A DNA stretch of 37,082 nucleotides, taken from assembly GCA_039028335.1 (NCBI GenBank), contig JBCCIF010000026.1, positions 1 through 37,082 on the forward strand. Reading direction: 5' to 3'. Shown piece by piece: positions 6,614 to 14,919 of the stretch; within the stretch, counting starts at the first letter, position 1; each line of letters begins with the position of its first letter. Made by a program: the position numbers and the translations under genes. The notes beneath the pieces are model-generated. The model did not search any database. It was not told where the DNA came from and worked only from the letters and a program-made list of their open reading frames with translations. The DNA comes from JABDKJ01 sp039028335 (GTDB lineage Bacteria; Bacteroidota; Bacteroidia; Flavobacteriales_D; JABDKJ01).

Positions 6614-7992
6614 TGGGAAGGACATTGTTTGATAAGATTTGGGATCGCCATTTGATTAAGTCTCTTGATAGGAGTGCAGATGTTTTATACATAGACAAGC
6701 ATTTTATTCACGAGGTGACTAGCCCACAAGCTTTTTCACAATTAAATGATAATGGACTGAAAGTATTCCGTCCCGAGTCTACAATCGCAACAGTCGATCA
6801 TAATATTCCAACGTTGAATCAACATTTGCCTATTAAAGAAGCCTTATCAAGAAAGCAGGTAAATACATTGATTGAAAATTGTAATGAACATAATATTAAT
6901 CTATACGGAATAGGTCACCCGAATCAAGGAATTGTGCACGTGATTGGCCCTGAATTGGGAATTACACAACCGGGTATGACAATTGTCTGTGGGGATAGCC
7001 ATACAAGTACTCATGGAGCTTTTGGGAATATAGCATTTGGCATTGGAACTTCTCAAGTTGCGCAAGTACTTGCTACGCAAGCCTTAATTATTTCAAGACC
7101 TAAAACGATGCGGATTGCTATCAATGGCGTCTTAAAGAAAGGTGTTTCAGCAAAAGATTTGATTTTATATGTTATCGCAAGACTGGGCACTGGAGGCTGC
7201 ACAGGTCATTTCGTAGAGTATGCAGGAAGTGCGGTAGAATCAATGAGTATGGAAGAGCGAATGACAGTATGTAATATGAGCATTGAAATGGGTGCAAGAG
7301 GGGGCATAGTCGCAGCTGATCAAAAGACGTTTGAATACCTGAAAGGTCGTGAGTTTGTTCCAAAAGGTGATGATTGGAAGAAGAAATGCCATGAATGGAG
7401 CATGCTAAAATCGGATCAAAATGCCAATTTCGACAAGGAGCTGTTATTAGATGCTGGAGAAATTTCTCCAATGATTACATATGGAACGAGTCCGGACACG
7501 GGTATTGCAATTGATCAAGTAATTCCTGAAAAAACTGAAAGAAATGAAAAATCGCTCACCTATATGGGATTCGAGGGGGGAGAGCCAATGGTAAACAAGA
7601 ATATAGATTATGTATTTATAGGTTCATGTACAAATAGTCGAATTGAAGATTTGCGTGCTGCGGCTAGAATAATAAAAGGACGTAAAAAATCGAATAGCGT
7701 GGAGGTTTGGATAGTTCCAGGCTCTCAGAAAGTCCTGAAACAGGCGCATCAAGAAGGACTAATTGAGGTCTTCGCTCAAGCGGGTATTCGCATGAGGGAG
7801 CCAGGCTGTTCAGCTTGCCTTGCAATGAATGAAGACAAGATCCCTAAGGGTTCATTGTGCATTTCAACTTCGAACAGGAATTTTGAGGGAAGGCAAGGAG
7901 AAGGAGCTCGAACTATATTAGCTAGTCCTCTTTCTGCAGCCGCAGCAGCAATAACTGGCAAAGTATCAGATCCAAGACAATTTATTAATTAA
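6613..7992 (+). CDS. leuC: 3-isopropylmalate dehydratase large subunit
   Basis: With LeuD this forms isopropylmalate isomerase, which converts 2-isopropylmalate to 3-isopropylmalate through a [4Fe-4S] cluster. Aconitase-family motifs are intact: GDSHTSTHGAFG, GSCTNSRIEDLRAAA with the first cluster cysteine, and EPGCSACLAMN with the C..C pair that supplies the other two ligands. At 459 residues it matches the bacterial LeuC length. The ATG at 6613 shares its A with the leuA stop and its own stop overlaps leuD by 1 nt, so the four genes are translated from one tightly packed message. The cluster requirement ties it functionally to the convergent suf operon. Confidence 0.96.
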   Translation: MGRTLFDKIWDRHLIKSLDRSADVLYIDKHFIHEVTSPQAFSQLNDNGLKVFRPESTIATVDHNIPTLNQHLPIKEALSRKQVNTLIENCNEHNINLYGIGHPNQGIVHVIGPELGITQPGMTIVCGDSHTSTHGAFGNIAFGIGTSQVAQVLATQALIISRPKTMRIAINGVLKKGVSAKDLILYVIARLGTGGCTGHFVEYAGSAVESMSMEERMTVCNMSIEMGARGGIVAADQKTFEYLKGREFVPKGDDWKKKCHEWSMLKSDQNANFDKELLLDAGEISPMITYGTSPDTGIAIDQVIPEKTERNEKSLTYMGFEGGEPMVNKNIDYVFIGSCTNSRIEDLRAAARIIKGRKKSNSVEVWIVPGSQKVLKQAHQEGLIEVFAQAGIRMREPGCSACLAMNEDKIPKGSLCISTSNRNFEGRQGEGARTILASPLSAAAAAITGKVSDPRQFIN

Positions 7993-8570
7993 TGGAAGCT
8001 ATAAATAGAATAGATTCTACAATCGTTCCCGTTCTCAATGATAATATCGATACGGATCAAATCATCCCAGCAAGGTTTTTAAAGCAGACTTCTCGGGATG
8101 GATTTGGAGAAAATCTATTCAGAGACTGGCGATTTGATGATTTGGGAAATCAAAGAGATGATTTTTCTCTTAACCAAGATAGATATAAAGGAAGAGTACT
8201 TCTCGCGGGTGACAATTTTGGTTGCGGTTCAAGTCGAGAGCATGCAGCATGGGCTTTATACGACTATGGCTTTAGAGCAGTAATCTCCACCTCTTTTGCG
8301 GATATTTTCAAGAACAATGCTTTAAATAATGGTTTACTGCCTATTGAAATCAGTGAAGAACTACACCAAAAGTTGAAGCAGAGCGTATTAGCCGACCCAA
8401 ATACAACAGTTGAAATTAATCTAGAAGAACAGGTAGTAACCTGCATAGAAATTACAGAGAAGTTTGAGATAAATTCCTTTAAAAAGTCATGCCTGATAAA
8501 AGGCCAAGATGAATTTGGATTTTTGGTGGAGTTAAGAAATGAAATAGAATCGTTTGAAGATGAGCGTTAA
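7992..8570 (+). CDS. leuD: 3-isopropylmalate dehydratase small subunit
   Basis: This 192-residue swivel-domain subunit completes the LeuCD isomerase. Diagnostic motifs are NIDTDQIIPARFLK near the N-terminus, NFGCGSSREHAAWAL in the middle and SFADIFKNNALNNGLLP. The last two form the conserved substrate-binding loops of the aconitase C-terminal swivel domain. The start ATG overlaps the leuC TAA by 1 nt (TAATG). Its last four codons overlap the start of leuB. The length is slightly below the enterobacterial 201 residues, as is usual. Confidence 0.96.
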   Translation: MEAINRIDSTIVPVLNDNIDTDQIIPARFLKQTSRDGFGENLFRDWRFDDLGNQRDDFSLNQDRYKGRVLLAGDNFGCGSSREHAAWALYDYGFRAVISTSFADIFKNNALNNGLLPIEISEELHQKLKQSVLADPNTTVEINLEEQVVTCIEITEKFEINSFKKSCLIKGQDEFGFLVELRNEIESFEDER

Positions 8571-9681
8571 GGAATATAAGATTGCCCTATTGCCCGGAGA
8601 TGGAATTGGCCCAGAAGTAGTAAAACAAGCCACGAAAGTGCTTAAGGCCGTTGAACAAAGGTTCGAAGTCAAATTTGATGTGTTAGAATCTTTAATAGGA
8701 GGTGTTGCAATTGATGAAGCGAACAATCCATTGCCTGCAGAGACCATCGACAACTGTATGGATTCGGATGCTATTTTATTGGGAGCTATTGGACATCCTA
8801 AATACGATAACGATCCAAAGAGCAAGTTGCGTCCAGAGCAAGGATTATTGGGCTTGAGAGGAGCATTGAAACTTCATACGAATATTCGTCCTGTCCGGTC
8901 GTATTCGTTTTTGAACGAGCAGTCTCCGCTCAAGAATGATCTGCTCAAGGGAGTAAACATAAACATCTATCGAGAACTTACCGGAGGAATATATTTTGGT
9001 GAAAAGACCAAGTCTAAGGACGGTTTAAGAGCTAGCGACCTTTGTGCATATAGCAGAGGTGAAATCGAGCGAATTGCTGTAAAGGCCTTTGAAGCTGCAG
9101 AACAAAAAAAAGGGAAATTGACGCTAGTTGATAAAGCCAATGTTCTTGAAACTTCGAGGCTTTGGCGAACAGTAATTCAAGAGATGTCTAGCGATTATCC
9201 AGAAGTCGAGGTCGATTACTTATATGTTGATAATGCGGCTATGCAAATCGTAACCAAACCTTCTTCCTTTGATATTATTTTGACTGAGAATATGTTCGGA
9301 GATATTCTGTCAGACATAGCAAGTGTATTATGCGGATCACTGGGGCTCTTGCCTTCTGCTTCTATAGGGGACAGATTTTCTCTTTTCGAACCGGTTCATG
9401 GATCTTATCCTCAAGTGGCAGGATTGGATAAAGCTAACCCCGTTGCTACCATTCTTTCTCTACAAATGATGTTACGCCATTTGGGATTGAGGGAAGCAGC
9501 ATTTGCAGTGCAAGAAGCTGTTGATTGGAGCTTAGAGAAGGGGTTCAGCACAGAAGATGTGAATCAAAACAACCCCATATCCTGTTCAATGGTTGGCGAT
9601 TTGATTGCTCTTCGTGTAGAAAATGGTGCAGGATTTAACCCAGATGAAAATTATGTAAATAGGGGAACGTACTATATTTAA
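8560..9681 (+). CDS. leuB: 3-isopropylmalate dehydrogenase
   Basis: LeuB oxidatively decarboxylates 3-isopropylmalate to 2-ketoisocaproate using NAD and a divalent metal. I chose the ATG at 8560 (start MSVKEYKIALLPGDGIGPEV, 373 residues) over a TTG two codons upstream. This gives an 11-nt overlap with leuD. Motifs are GDGIGPEVV at the N-terminus, the substrate-binding region RELTGGIYFGEK, and the isocitrate/isopropylmalate dehydrogenase signature around ENMFGDILSDIASVLCGSLG. The adenine-loop segment FEPVHGSYPQVAGLDKANPV follows. The gene ends the operon. Its TAA (9679-9681) overlaps the sufS stop on the other strand, so no terminator fits between the two. Confidence 0.96.
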   Translation: MSVKEYKIALLPGDGIGPEVVKQATKVLKAVEQRFEVKFDVLESLIGGVAIDEANNPLPAETIDNCMDSDAILLGAIGHPKYDNDPKSKLRPEQGLLGLRGALKLHTNIRPVRSYSFLNEQSPLKNDLLKGVNINIYRELTGGIYFGEKTKSKDGLRASDLCAYSRGEIERIAVKAFEAAEQKKGKLTLVDKANVLETSRLWRTVIQEMSSDYPEVEVDYLYVDNAAMQIVTKPSSFDIILTENMFGDILSDIASVLCGSLGLLPSASIGDRFSLFEPVHGSYPQVAGLDKANPVATILSLQMMLRHLGLREAAFAVQEAVDWSLEKGFSTEDVNQNNPISCSMVGDLIALRVENGAGFNPDENYVNRGTYYI

Positions 9682-10904
9682 GATAATAGATCTACCGCTT
9701 TTTCAATGGCCTTCTTTAAACGATTTACTTCACTGAAAGAATTGTACATTGCAAATGAAGCTCGAACTGTGCCAGGTATACCAAACCGATTCATAAGGGG
9801 TTCAGTGCAATGATGCCCTGTGCGAACAGCAATCCCCATTTGATCGAGCAGCGTTCCCAAATCAAAGGGATGGATATTACCAACGTTGAACGAAATGACG
9901 CTAAGCTTGTTTTTCGCATCTCCATAAATTTTCAATTCTGAAATCTCTTTTAATGAGTCGCTCGCATAGGCTAAGAGTTCTTTTTCATATTGAAAAAGAC
10001 TTTGATGGTCGATGCTAAACCAAAACCTAAGGGCTTCGGCTAAACCAACCATTTGAGCAATTGCAGGTGTTCCGGCTTCAAATTTGTAAGGCAGTTCATT
10101 GAAAGATGTTTTTTCAAATGTGACACTTTTAATCATCTCGCCCCCACCTAAAAATGGAGGCATTTCTTCCAAAATATCTTCCTTTCCAAAGAGCACTCCA
10201 ATTCCAGTTGGGCCATAAAATTTATGCCCAGAGAAACAATAGAAATCACAATCTAAATCCTGGACATCAACCTTGAGGTGTGCTACTGCTTGAGCTCCAT
10301 CAACGAGAAATACTGCACCAACTTTTTTAGCAGCGGAGCACATTTCTTTAATTGAGTTTAACGTGCCCAAAGCGTTCGAAACATGATTGACAGCGACTAG
10401 TTTTGTTCTTTCAGATAAGAGAGCATAATAATCTTCTAAATTGAGTTCTCCCGCATCATTGATAGGGATGACTTTAAGCGTAGCCTTTTTTTCTTCGCAG
10501 ATAAGCTGCCATGGAACAATGTTGGAATGATGTTCTAAGGTAGATATTAAGACTTCATCTCCTTCCTTGAGATTTCTTCGTCCATAAGAATTAGCAACTA
10601 GATTTATACTCTCTGTCGTCCCAGAAGTAAATATAATCTCTTCGACTTTGCGCGCATTCAGCAATTGTTGAACGAGACCTCGTGCTTCCTCTGAAGCATT
10701 GGTGGCTTGAACACTTAAGTGATGGACTCCACGATGAACATTACTATTTATTTTGCGATAGTAGTGATCAATTGCCTCAATAACGGCACTCGGTTTTTGT
10801 GTTGTAGCCGCATTGTCTAAATAAATCAATTCAGACCCGTTTACACGTTGATGGAGCAGGGGAAATTGACTTCTAATCGTATCTATTTGAAAGTCTTTAA
10901 CCAA
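9678..10904 (-). CDS. sufS: Cysteine desulfurase SufS
   Basis: SufS is a PLP enzyme that takes sulfur from cysteine and passes it as persulfide to the SufBCD scaffold. The PLP lysine lies in CFSGHKFYGPTG, preceded by the cofactor-contact segments TSGTTESINLVA, LEHHSNIVPWQ and VDGAQAVAH. The active-site cysteine is in VRTGHHCTEPLMNRFG, the group II (SufS) form. No ATG is available. A TTG at 10904 gives 408 residues starting MVKDFQIDTIRSQFPLLHQ, the family length, 13 nt after the sufD stop. A longer TTG start at 10961 would overlap sufD by 44 nt and add 19 atypical residues. No sufE follows. Confidence 0.93.
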   Translation of the reverse strand: MVKDFQIDTIRSQFPLLHQRVNGSELIYLDNAATTQKPSAVIEAIDHYYRKINSNVHRGVHHLSVQATNASEEARGLVQQLLNARKVEEIIFTSGTTESINLVANSYGRRNLKEGDEVLISTLEHHSNIVPWQLICEEKKATLKVIPINDAGELNLEDYYALLSERTKLVAVNHVSNALGTLNSIKEMCSAAKKVGAVFLVDGAQAVAHLKVDVQDLDCDFYCFSGHKFYGPTGIGVLFGKEDILEEMPPFLGGGEMIKSVTFEKTSFNELPYKFEAGTPAIAQMVGLAEALRFWFSIDHQSLFQYEKELLAYASDSLKEISELKIYGDAKNKLSVISFNVGNIHPFDLGTLLDQMGIAVRTGHHCTEPLMNRFGIPGTVRASFAMYNSFSEVNRLKKAIEKAVDLLS

Positions 10905-10917
10905 TCTTTCAATGAAT

Positions 10918-12195
10918 TTAAGACAGTATTTCGGATTGCTTTTTTTCAAGCAAGCCCTCAACGTATTCCTTTACTTCTTCATTATGAATATTCACAAGTG
11001 CATCACTTAAAAAAGCATTGACTAAAAGTTTTCGAGCATTCAATTCACTGATGCCTCTTGCTCTTAAATAAAAAACAGCTTCTTCATCAAATTGACCCGT
11101 AGTTGAGCCATGTGAGCATTTAACATCATCAGCATAAATCTCCAACTCTGGCTTTGAATTCATGCTTGCGTTTTCACTCATAACGATGTTATTGTTTGAT
11201 TGAAATGCATTGGTTTTTTGCGCATCTTCTCGAACAAAAACTTTTCCGTTAAAGACCCCGGTAGCTTGGTCGTAAATCACTCCTTTGTACATTTCATTTG
11301 AGTTACAGTGTGGCTTCAAATGATCTACAACGGTATGGTTGTCAATATGCTGTTTTTCGATCGGAAGATATACTCCGTTTAAGTTTGACTCGCAATTGAT
11401 TCCTTCAATATTTATCTTTAAATCATTACGCACCCATCCTGCATCCACGGAAATGGTATTTATGGTAAAGTGGCTGTCTTGTTCTTGATAGATTGCTTCT
11501 GTGCACATTTGAAATTCTTCAGAACCAGCTTGTTGAATCTTGTCAATATGCAATTTTGCATTCTTTCCTAATCGCGCTTCGGTAATTACATTTTGATAGG
11601 TTTTTCCTGAACCTGTTCCAACAATGCTTATCACTATTTCAGCTTCTGCTCCTTCTTCTAATACGATCACATTGCGCATATGCACTGCCGTATTTGGATT
11701 GTCAATAGCCATAACAACATGCACTGGCTCTTTGAGTTGGACGTTCTTTGGAACATGCAAGAATAAACCATCTTGCCAAGATGTATTATTGATCTGATCG
11801 AAAATATTTTCAGATTCCCTGCTGTAATTGCCGAATACTTTATTGACGTATTGAATACAATTTTCGCAGGCTTTTGATAAAGGCTTTAATTTAAAACCAT
11901 CTATGACCATTGATTTTATGAGTGAAGAATCCAGGAGTTTTCCATTCGAAAATTTAAGAACAGACCCTTTCCAATTTGGAATAAAGAAAGCCGCATCTAT
12001 CTCTTTATAGCCATGGTCGTTAAGCCAGTTGTGCTTAACGATTTTGCCAGTTCGAGAATATTTCCAATTTTCAACTTTGGTCGAAGGAAATGATAAATTT
12101 TCCAGTTTTTGAAGACTAGATTGTCTAATTTCCTCAAAAGGCTTTAGCGCGTGATCATTGAGATCTAATAAACTAATGTCCTGTGCAATTTCCAT
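10918..12195 (-). CDS. sufD: Fe-S assembly scaffold protein SufD
   Basis: SufD is the 425-residue partner of SufB in the SufBC2D scaffold that assembles [4Fe-4S] clusters in the cytoplasm. Its core is the family's right-handed beta-helix, seen as repeated short strands (HVVMAIDNPNTAVHMRNVIV, AEAEIVISIVGTGSGKTYQN). The conserved C-terminal segment ADDVKCSHGSTTGQFDEEAV contains the His residue that, in characterised SufD, contributes to cluster formation with a SufB cysteine. It is followed by YLRARGISELNARKLLVNAF, the helix that contacts SufC. The start codon abuts the sufC stop directly (TAAATG), so the two are translationally coupled. Confidence 0.94.
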   Translation of the reverse strand: MEIAQDISLLDLNDHALKPFEEIRQSSLQKLENLSFPSTKVENWKYSRTGKIVKHNWLNDHGYKEIDAAFFIPNWKGSVLKFSNGKLLDSSLIKSMVIDGFKLKPLSKACENCIQYVNKVFGNYSRESENIFDQINNTSWQDGLFLHVPKNVQLKEPVHVVMAIDNPNTAVHMRNVIVLEEGAEAEIVISIVGTGSGKTYQNVITEARLGKNAKLHIDKIQQAGSEEFQMCTEAIYQEQDSHFTINTISVDAGWVRNDLKINIEGINCESNLNGVYLPIEKQHIDNHTVVDHLKPHCNSNEMYKGVIYDQATGVFNGKVFVREDAQKTNAFQSNNNIVMSENASMNSKPELEIYADDVKCSHGSTTGQFDEEAVFYLRARGISELNARKLLVNAFLSDALVNIHNEEVKEYVEGLLEKKQSEILS

Positions 12196-12948
12196 TTAGA
12201 CTGCAACGCTTTCAGTAATCCAATCATAACCCTTTTCTTCTAATTCAAGAGCGAGGGTCTTATCTCCTGTTTTGATTATTTTTCCATCGTATAAAACATG
12301 AACAAAGTCAGGCACGATATGGTCCAGCAATCGCTGGTAGTGCGTGATCACCAAGAATGATCTTTTCGTATCGCGCATAGCATTTACACCATTCGAAACA
12401 ATCTTTAATGCATCTATATCCAATCCTGAATCAGTTTCATCTAAGATTGCAAATTTGGGTTCGAGCATGGCCATATGGAAAATTTCGTTTCTCTTTTTTT
12501 CGCCTCCAGAAAATCCTTCGTTCACAGACCTGTTTGTGAGGCGACCATCTAATTCTACGAGCTTTGACTTTTCCTTGACTTTGCTCAAAAACTCTTTTGC
12601 CGGAATATCTTCAAGTCCCTGACTGTTTCGAATATCATTGATAGCTGTTTTTAAAAAGTTGATATTACTTACTCCAGGAATTTCAACAGGATATTGAAAC
12701 GCAAGAAACAAGCCGGCTCTTGCTCGGTCCTCTACACTCATTTCGAGAATATCTTCTCCTAAGAAACTGACATTTCCCTCGGTGACTTCATAATTTTCAT
12801 CTCCTGCTAACACAGAAGCCAAAGTGCTTTTACCTGAACCGTTTGGTCCCATAATAGCGTGAACTTCGCCTTCATTTATTTTAAGGTTCAGCCCTTTGAG
12901 GATTTGATTTCCCTCTATTTCAGCATGTAAATTTTCTATCGAAATCAT
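12196..12948 (-). CDS. sufC: Fe-S assembly ATPase SufC
   Basis: SufC is a soluble ABC-type ATPase that drives conformational changes of SufB and SufD. The start is taken as the ATG at 12948 (MISIENLHAEIEGNQILKGL, 250 residues), the usual SufC length. The in-frame extension to 13038 would run into sufB and adds unrelated sequence. The purine-rich AAAGAAAGGC lies just upstream. Walker A is GPNGSGKST, the ABC signature is FSGGEKKRNEIF, Walker B is FAILDETDSGLDID, and the H-loop is VITHYQRLL. The ETDSGLD form is characteristic of SufC, not of transport ATPases. It lies 34 nt after sufB and directly against sufD. Confidence 0.96.
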   Translation of the reverse strand: MISIENLHAEIEGNQILKGLNLKINEGEVHAIMGPNGSGKSTLASVLAGDENYEVTEGNVSFLGEDILEMSVEDRARAGLFLAFQYPVEIPGVSNINFLKTAINDIRNSQGLEDIPAKEFLSKVKEKSKLVELDGRLTNRSVNEGFSGGEKKRNEIFHMAMLEPKFAILDETDSGLDIDALKIVSNGVNAMRDTKRSFLVITHYQRLLDHIVPDFVHVLYDGKIIKTGDKTLALELEEKGYDWITESVAV

Positions 12949-12982
12949 TTTGCCTTTCTTTACTAACTTATCGTTCAGATTA

Positions 12983-14431
12983 TCAACCAACGCTTCCCTC
13001 CAATGAAATTGCCAAAAGCTTTTGAGCTTCAACAGCAAATTCCATAGGGAGCTTATTCAAAACTTCTTTTGCGTATCCATTTACAATTAAGCTTATTGCT
13101 TTCTCTTCATCAATTCCTCTTTGCATACAATAGAATAATTGGTCTTCCCCAATTTTAGAGGTAGTAGCTTCATGCTCAACTTTTGCGGTATTGTTGTCAA
13201 CTTCGATATAAGGGAAAGTATGCGCGCCACATCGATCACCCATCAAGAGCGAATCACATTGAGAGAAGTTCCTCGCATTTTTTGCTGACTTTTGGATCTT
13301 GACCAATCCCCTGTAGGAGTTCTGACTTTTTCCTGCCGAGATACCTTTGGAGATAATGGTGCTCTTCGTGTTTTTGCCCAAATGAATCATTTTTGTCCCA
13401 GTATCGGCTTGCTGAAAGTTATTTGTAACCGCAACAGAATAAAATTCGCCTATTGAATTTTCACCTTTTAGGATGCACGAAGGATACTTCCATGTTACTG
13501 CGGATCCTGTTTCAACTTGTGTCCAGGAAATTTTAGAATTCCTTCCATCACACAAGCCTCTTTTAGTGACAAAATTAAATACACCTCCTTTGCCTTCTTC
13601 ATCTCCAGGGTACCAATTCTGTACAGTTGAGTATTTTATTTCGGCATCATCCATTGCAATAAGCTCAACTACTGCAGCATGCAATTGGTTTTCGTCTCTT
13701 TGAGGTGCTGTACACCCTTCTAAATAACTTACATATGACCCTTGCTCTGCAACGACCAATGTCCGCTCGAATTGTCCCGTACCTGCCTCATTAATCCTGA
13801 AGTAAGTTGATAATTCCATCGGACACCTTACACCTTTAGGGATATAACAAAACGAACCATCTGTGAACACGGCTGAGTTTAAAGCTGCATAAAAGTTGTC
13901 CGTCCGAGGGACTACTTTTCCAATATATTTTCGCACCAATTCCGGATGCTCTTGGACCGCCTCGCTCATGGACATGAAAATTATACCCAGTTCAGCCAAC
14001 TTTTCCTTGAATGAAGTAGCAACGGAAACCGAATCCATAACGAAGTCAACAGCTACTCCTGAAAGTCTTTTTTGTTCTTCGAGAGAAATCCCCAACTTAT
14101 CCATCGTCTTTCTTAGTTCCGGATCAACTTCATCTAACGAATTCAGTTTGGGCTTTTTTTTAGGAGCAGCATAATAAGAAATGGCCTGAAAGTCGGGCTT
14201 TTCATAATTTACATGAGCCCATTCCGGCTCTGTCATCTTCTTCCATATATCAAAGGCTTCCAATCTCCAATCTAGAAGCCATTGAGGTTCATTTTTCTTT
14301 GAAGAAATCAATCGAATAATATCTTCATCAAGACCATTGCGAACTTTATCTACTTCAATGTCTGTGACAAATCCAAATTCGTAGTCTTTATTGGTGACTT
14401 CTTCTAATATGGGATCTTCTTGATAGGCCAT
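12983..14431 (-). CDS. sufB: Fe-S assembly scaffold protein SufB
   Basis: SufB (482 residues) receives persulfide sulfur from SufS and builds the nascent cluster with SufC and SufD. Family landmarks are present in order: PKGVRCPMELSTYFRINEAG, GSYVSYLEGCTAPQRDENQL with the central cysteine used for sulfur transfer, and SQCDSLLMGDRCGAHTFPYI carrying the C-terminal cysteine implicated in cluster ligation. HEATTSKIGEDQLFYCMQRG follows, holding the conserved Glu and the SufC-interacting helix. The start codon is 8 nt after the sufA-like stop, so the five genes form one operon. Nothing is truncated or missing. Confidence 0.96.
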   Translation of the reverse strand: MAYQEDPILEEVTNKDYEFGFVTDIEVDKVRNGLDEDIIRLISSKKNEPQWLLDWRLEAFDIWKKMTEPEWAHVNYEKPDFQAISYYAAPKKKPKLNSLDEVDPELRKTMDKLGISLEEQKRLSGVAVDFVMDSVSVATSFKEKLAELGIIFMSMSEAVQEHPELVRKYIGKVVPRTDNFYAALNSAVFTDGSFCYIPKGVRCPMELSTYFRINEAGTGQFERTLVVAEQGSYVSYLEGCTAPQRDENQLHAAVVELIAMDDAEIKYSTVQNWYPGDEEGKGGVFNFVTKRGLCDGRNSKISWTQVETGSAVTWKYPSCILKGENSIGEFYSVAVTNNFQQADTGTKMIHLGKNTKSTIISKGISAGKSQNSYRGLVKIQKSAKNARNFSQCDSLLMGDRCGAHTFPYIEVDNNTAKVEHEATTSKIGEDQLFYCMQRGIDEEKAISLIVNGYAKEVLNKLPMEFAVEAQKLLAISLEGSVG

Positions 14432-14439
14432 AGAAATTT

Positions 14440-14766
14440 TTATATTGAGAATGACTCACCACAACCACATGTTCTGTTTGCATTGGGGTTGATAAAATTA
14501 AATCCCTTGCCATTCAGGCCACCTGAATAATCAAGTTCGGTTCCTACCAAATACAAATAGCTTTTCTTATCCACAACGATTTTTACACCATTGTCTTCAA
14601 AGACCTGATCTCCTTCATTCATTGCAGTGTCAAATTCCAGTTTATACATTAAACCAGAACACCCTCCTCCTTCTACACCAACACGAACAAATGCCTCATG
14701 AGGTTGATTGTCCTCTGCCATCAGCTTAGCCACTTGATCTTTAGCACTATTATTAATTTTTATCAT
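14440..14766 (-). CDS. sufA: A-type Fe-S carrier protein (SufA/IscA/HesB family)
   Basis: This 108-residue protein is the first gene of the suf operon. A-type carriers accept clusters from the scaffold and deliver them to apo-enzymes. The three invariant cysteines are present: one in GGCSGLMYKLEF and two in the C-terminal TCGCGESFSI. The linking segment FINPNANRTCGCG, including the NP motif, is diagnostic of the HesB/IscA family. The family call is certain. Whether it is best named sufA, iscA or erpA cannot be resolved from the sequence, so the symbol follows its operon position. Its promoter region at 14767-14835 contains a TATCTTTG element and two inverted repeats. Confidence 0.88.
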   Translation of the reverse strand: MIKINNSAKDQVAKLMAEDNQPHEAFVRVGVEGGGCSGLMYKLEFDTAMNEGDQVFEDNGVKIVVDKKSYLYLVGTELDYSGGLNGKGFNFINPNANRTCGCGESFSI

Positions 14767-14775
14767 TTGTACAAT

Positions 14776-14798
14776 AACATTAACATGTGATTAATGTT
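14776..14798 (-). repeat. Inverted repeat in the suf leader region
   Basis: AACATTAA (14776-14783) and TTAATGTT (14791-14798) form perfect 8-bp arms around a 7-nt spacer. The repeat lies between the predicted -7 element (14807-14800) and the sufA start (14766), so it would be in the untranslated leader. It could be a weak RNA hairpin or a second operator site. Confidence 0.5.
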
Positions 14799-14799
14799 G

Positions 14800-14807
14800 C
14801 AAAGATA
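14800..14807 (-). promoter_or_regulatory. Promoter -7 element of the suf operon
   Basis: On the minus strand TATCTTTG fits the Bacteroidota -7 consensus TAnnTTTG exactly and lies 33 nt upstream of the sufA ATG. The position expected for the -33 element falls inside the upstream palindrome (14813-14835), where TTTAG replaces the usual TTTG. Confidence 0.65.
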
Positions 14808-14812
14808 GCCAC

Positions 14813-14835
14813 TTATTTAGATATATTCTAAATAA
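14813..14835 (-). promoter_or_regulatory. Perfect 9-5-9 palindrome, candidate operator of the suf operon
   Basis: Arms TTATTTAGA (14813-14821) and TCTAAATAA (14827-14835) are exact inverse complements around TATAT. The palindrome sits directly upstream of the suf -7 element and covers the -33 position, the classic place for a repressor. Length and symmetry suit a dimeric regulator such as a Fur-family or Rrf2/IscR-like protein. The regulator itself is not encoded in this window and its identity is inference. Confidence 0.6.
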
Positions 14836-14906
14836 ATACACAGCACTTTTATCTAAGGAATTAGAGCGATTTCATGATTTCAGAACGGTGGGTCAAGTAA
14901 TTTCTA

Positions 14907-14914
14907 TACCTTCG
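14907..14914 (+). promoter_or_regulatory. Possible -7 element of thiL
   Basis: TACCTTCG fits the looser Bacteroidota -7 form TAnnTTYG and lies 5 nt before the thiL ATG. No clear TTG occurs at the expected upstream distance. If used, the transcript would start at or within a few bases of the start codon, giving an essentially leaderless message. Confidence 0.4.
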
Positions 14915-14919
14915 ATGCC

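Noticed and set aside
10905..10961. Longer sufS starting at the TTG at 10961
   Set aside because: It would overlap sufD by 44 nt and add 19 residues not typical of SufS. The TTG at 10904 gives the family length.
12949..13038. Extended sufC start inside sufB
   Set aside because: The extra 30 residues are an out-of-frame reading of the sufB end. The ATG at 12948 gives the standard SufC N-terminus.
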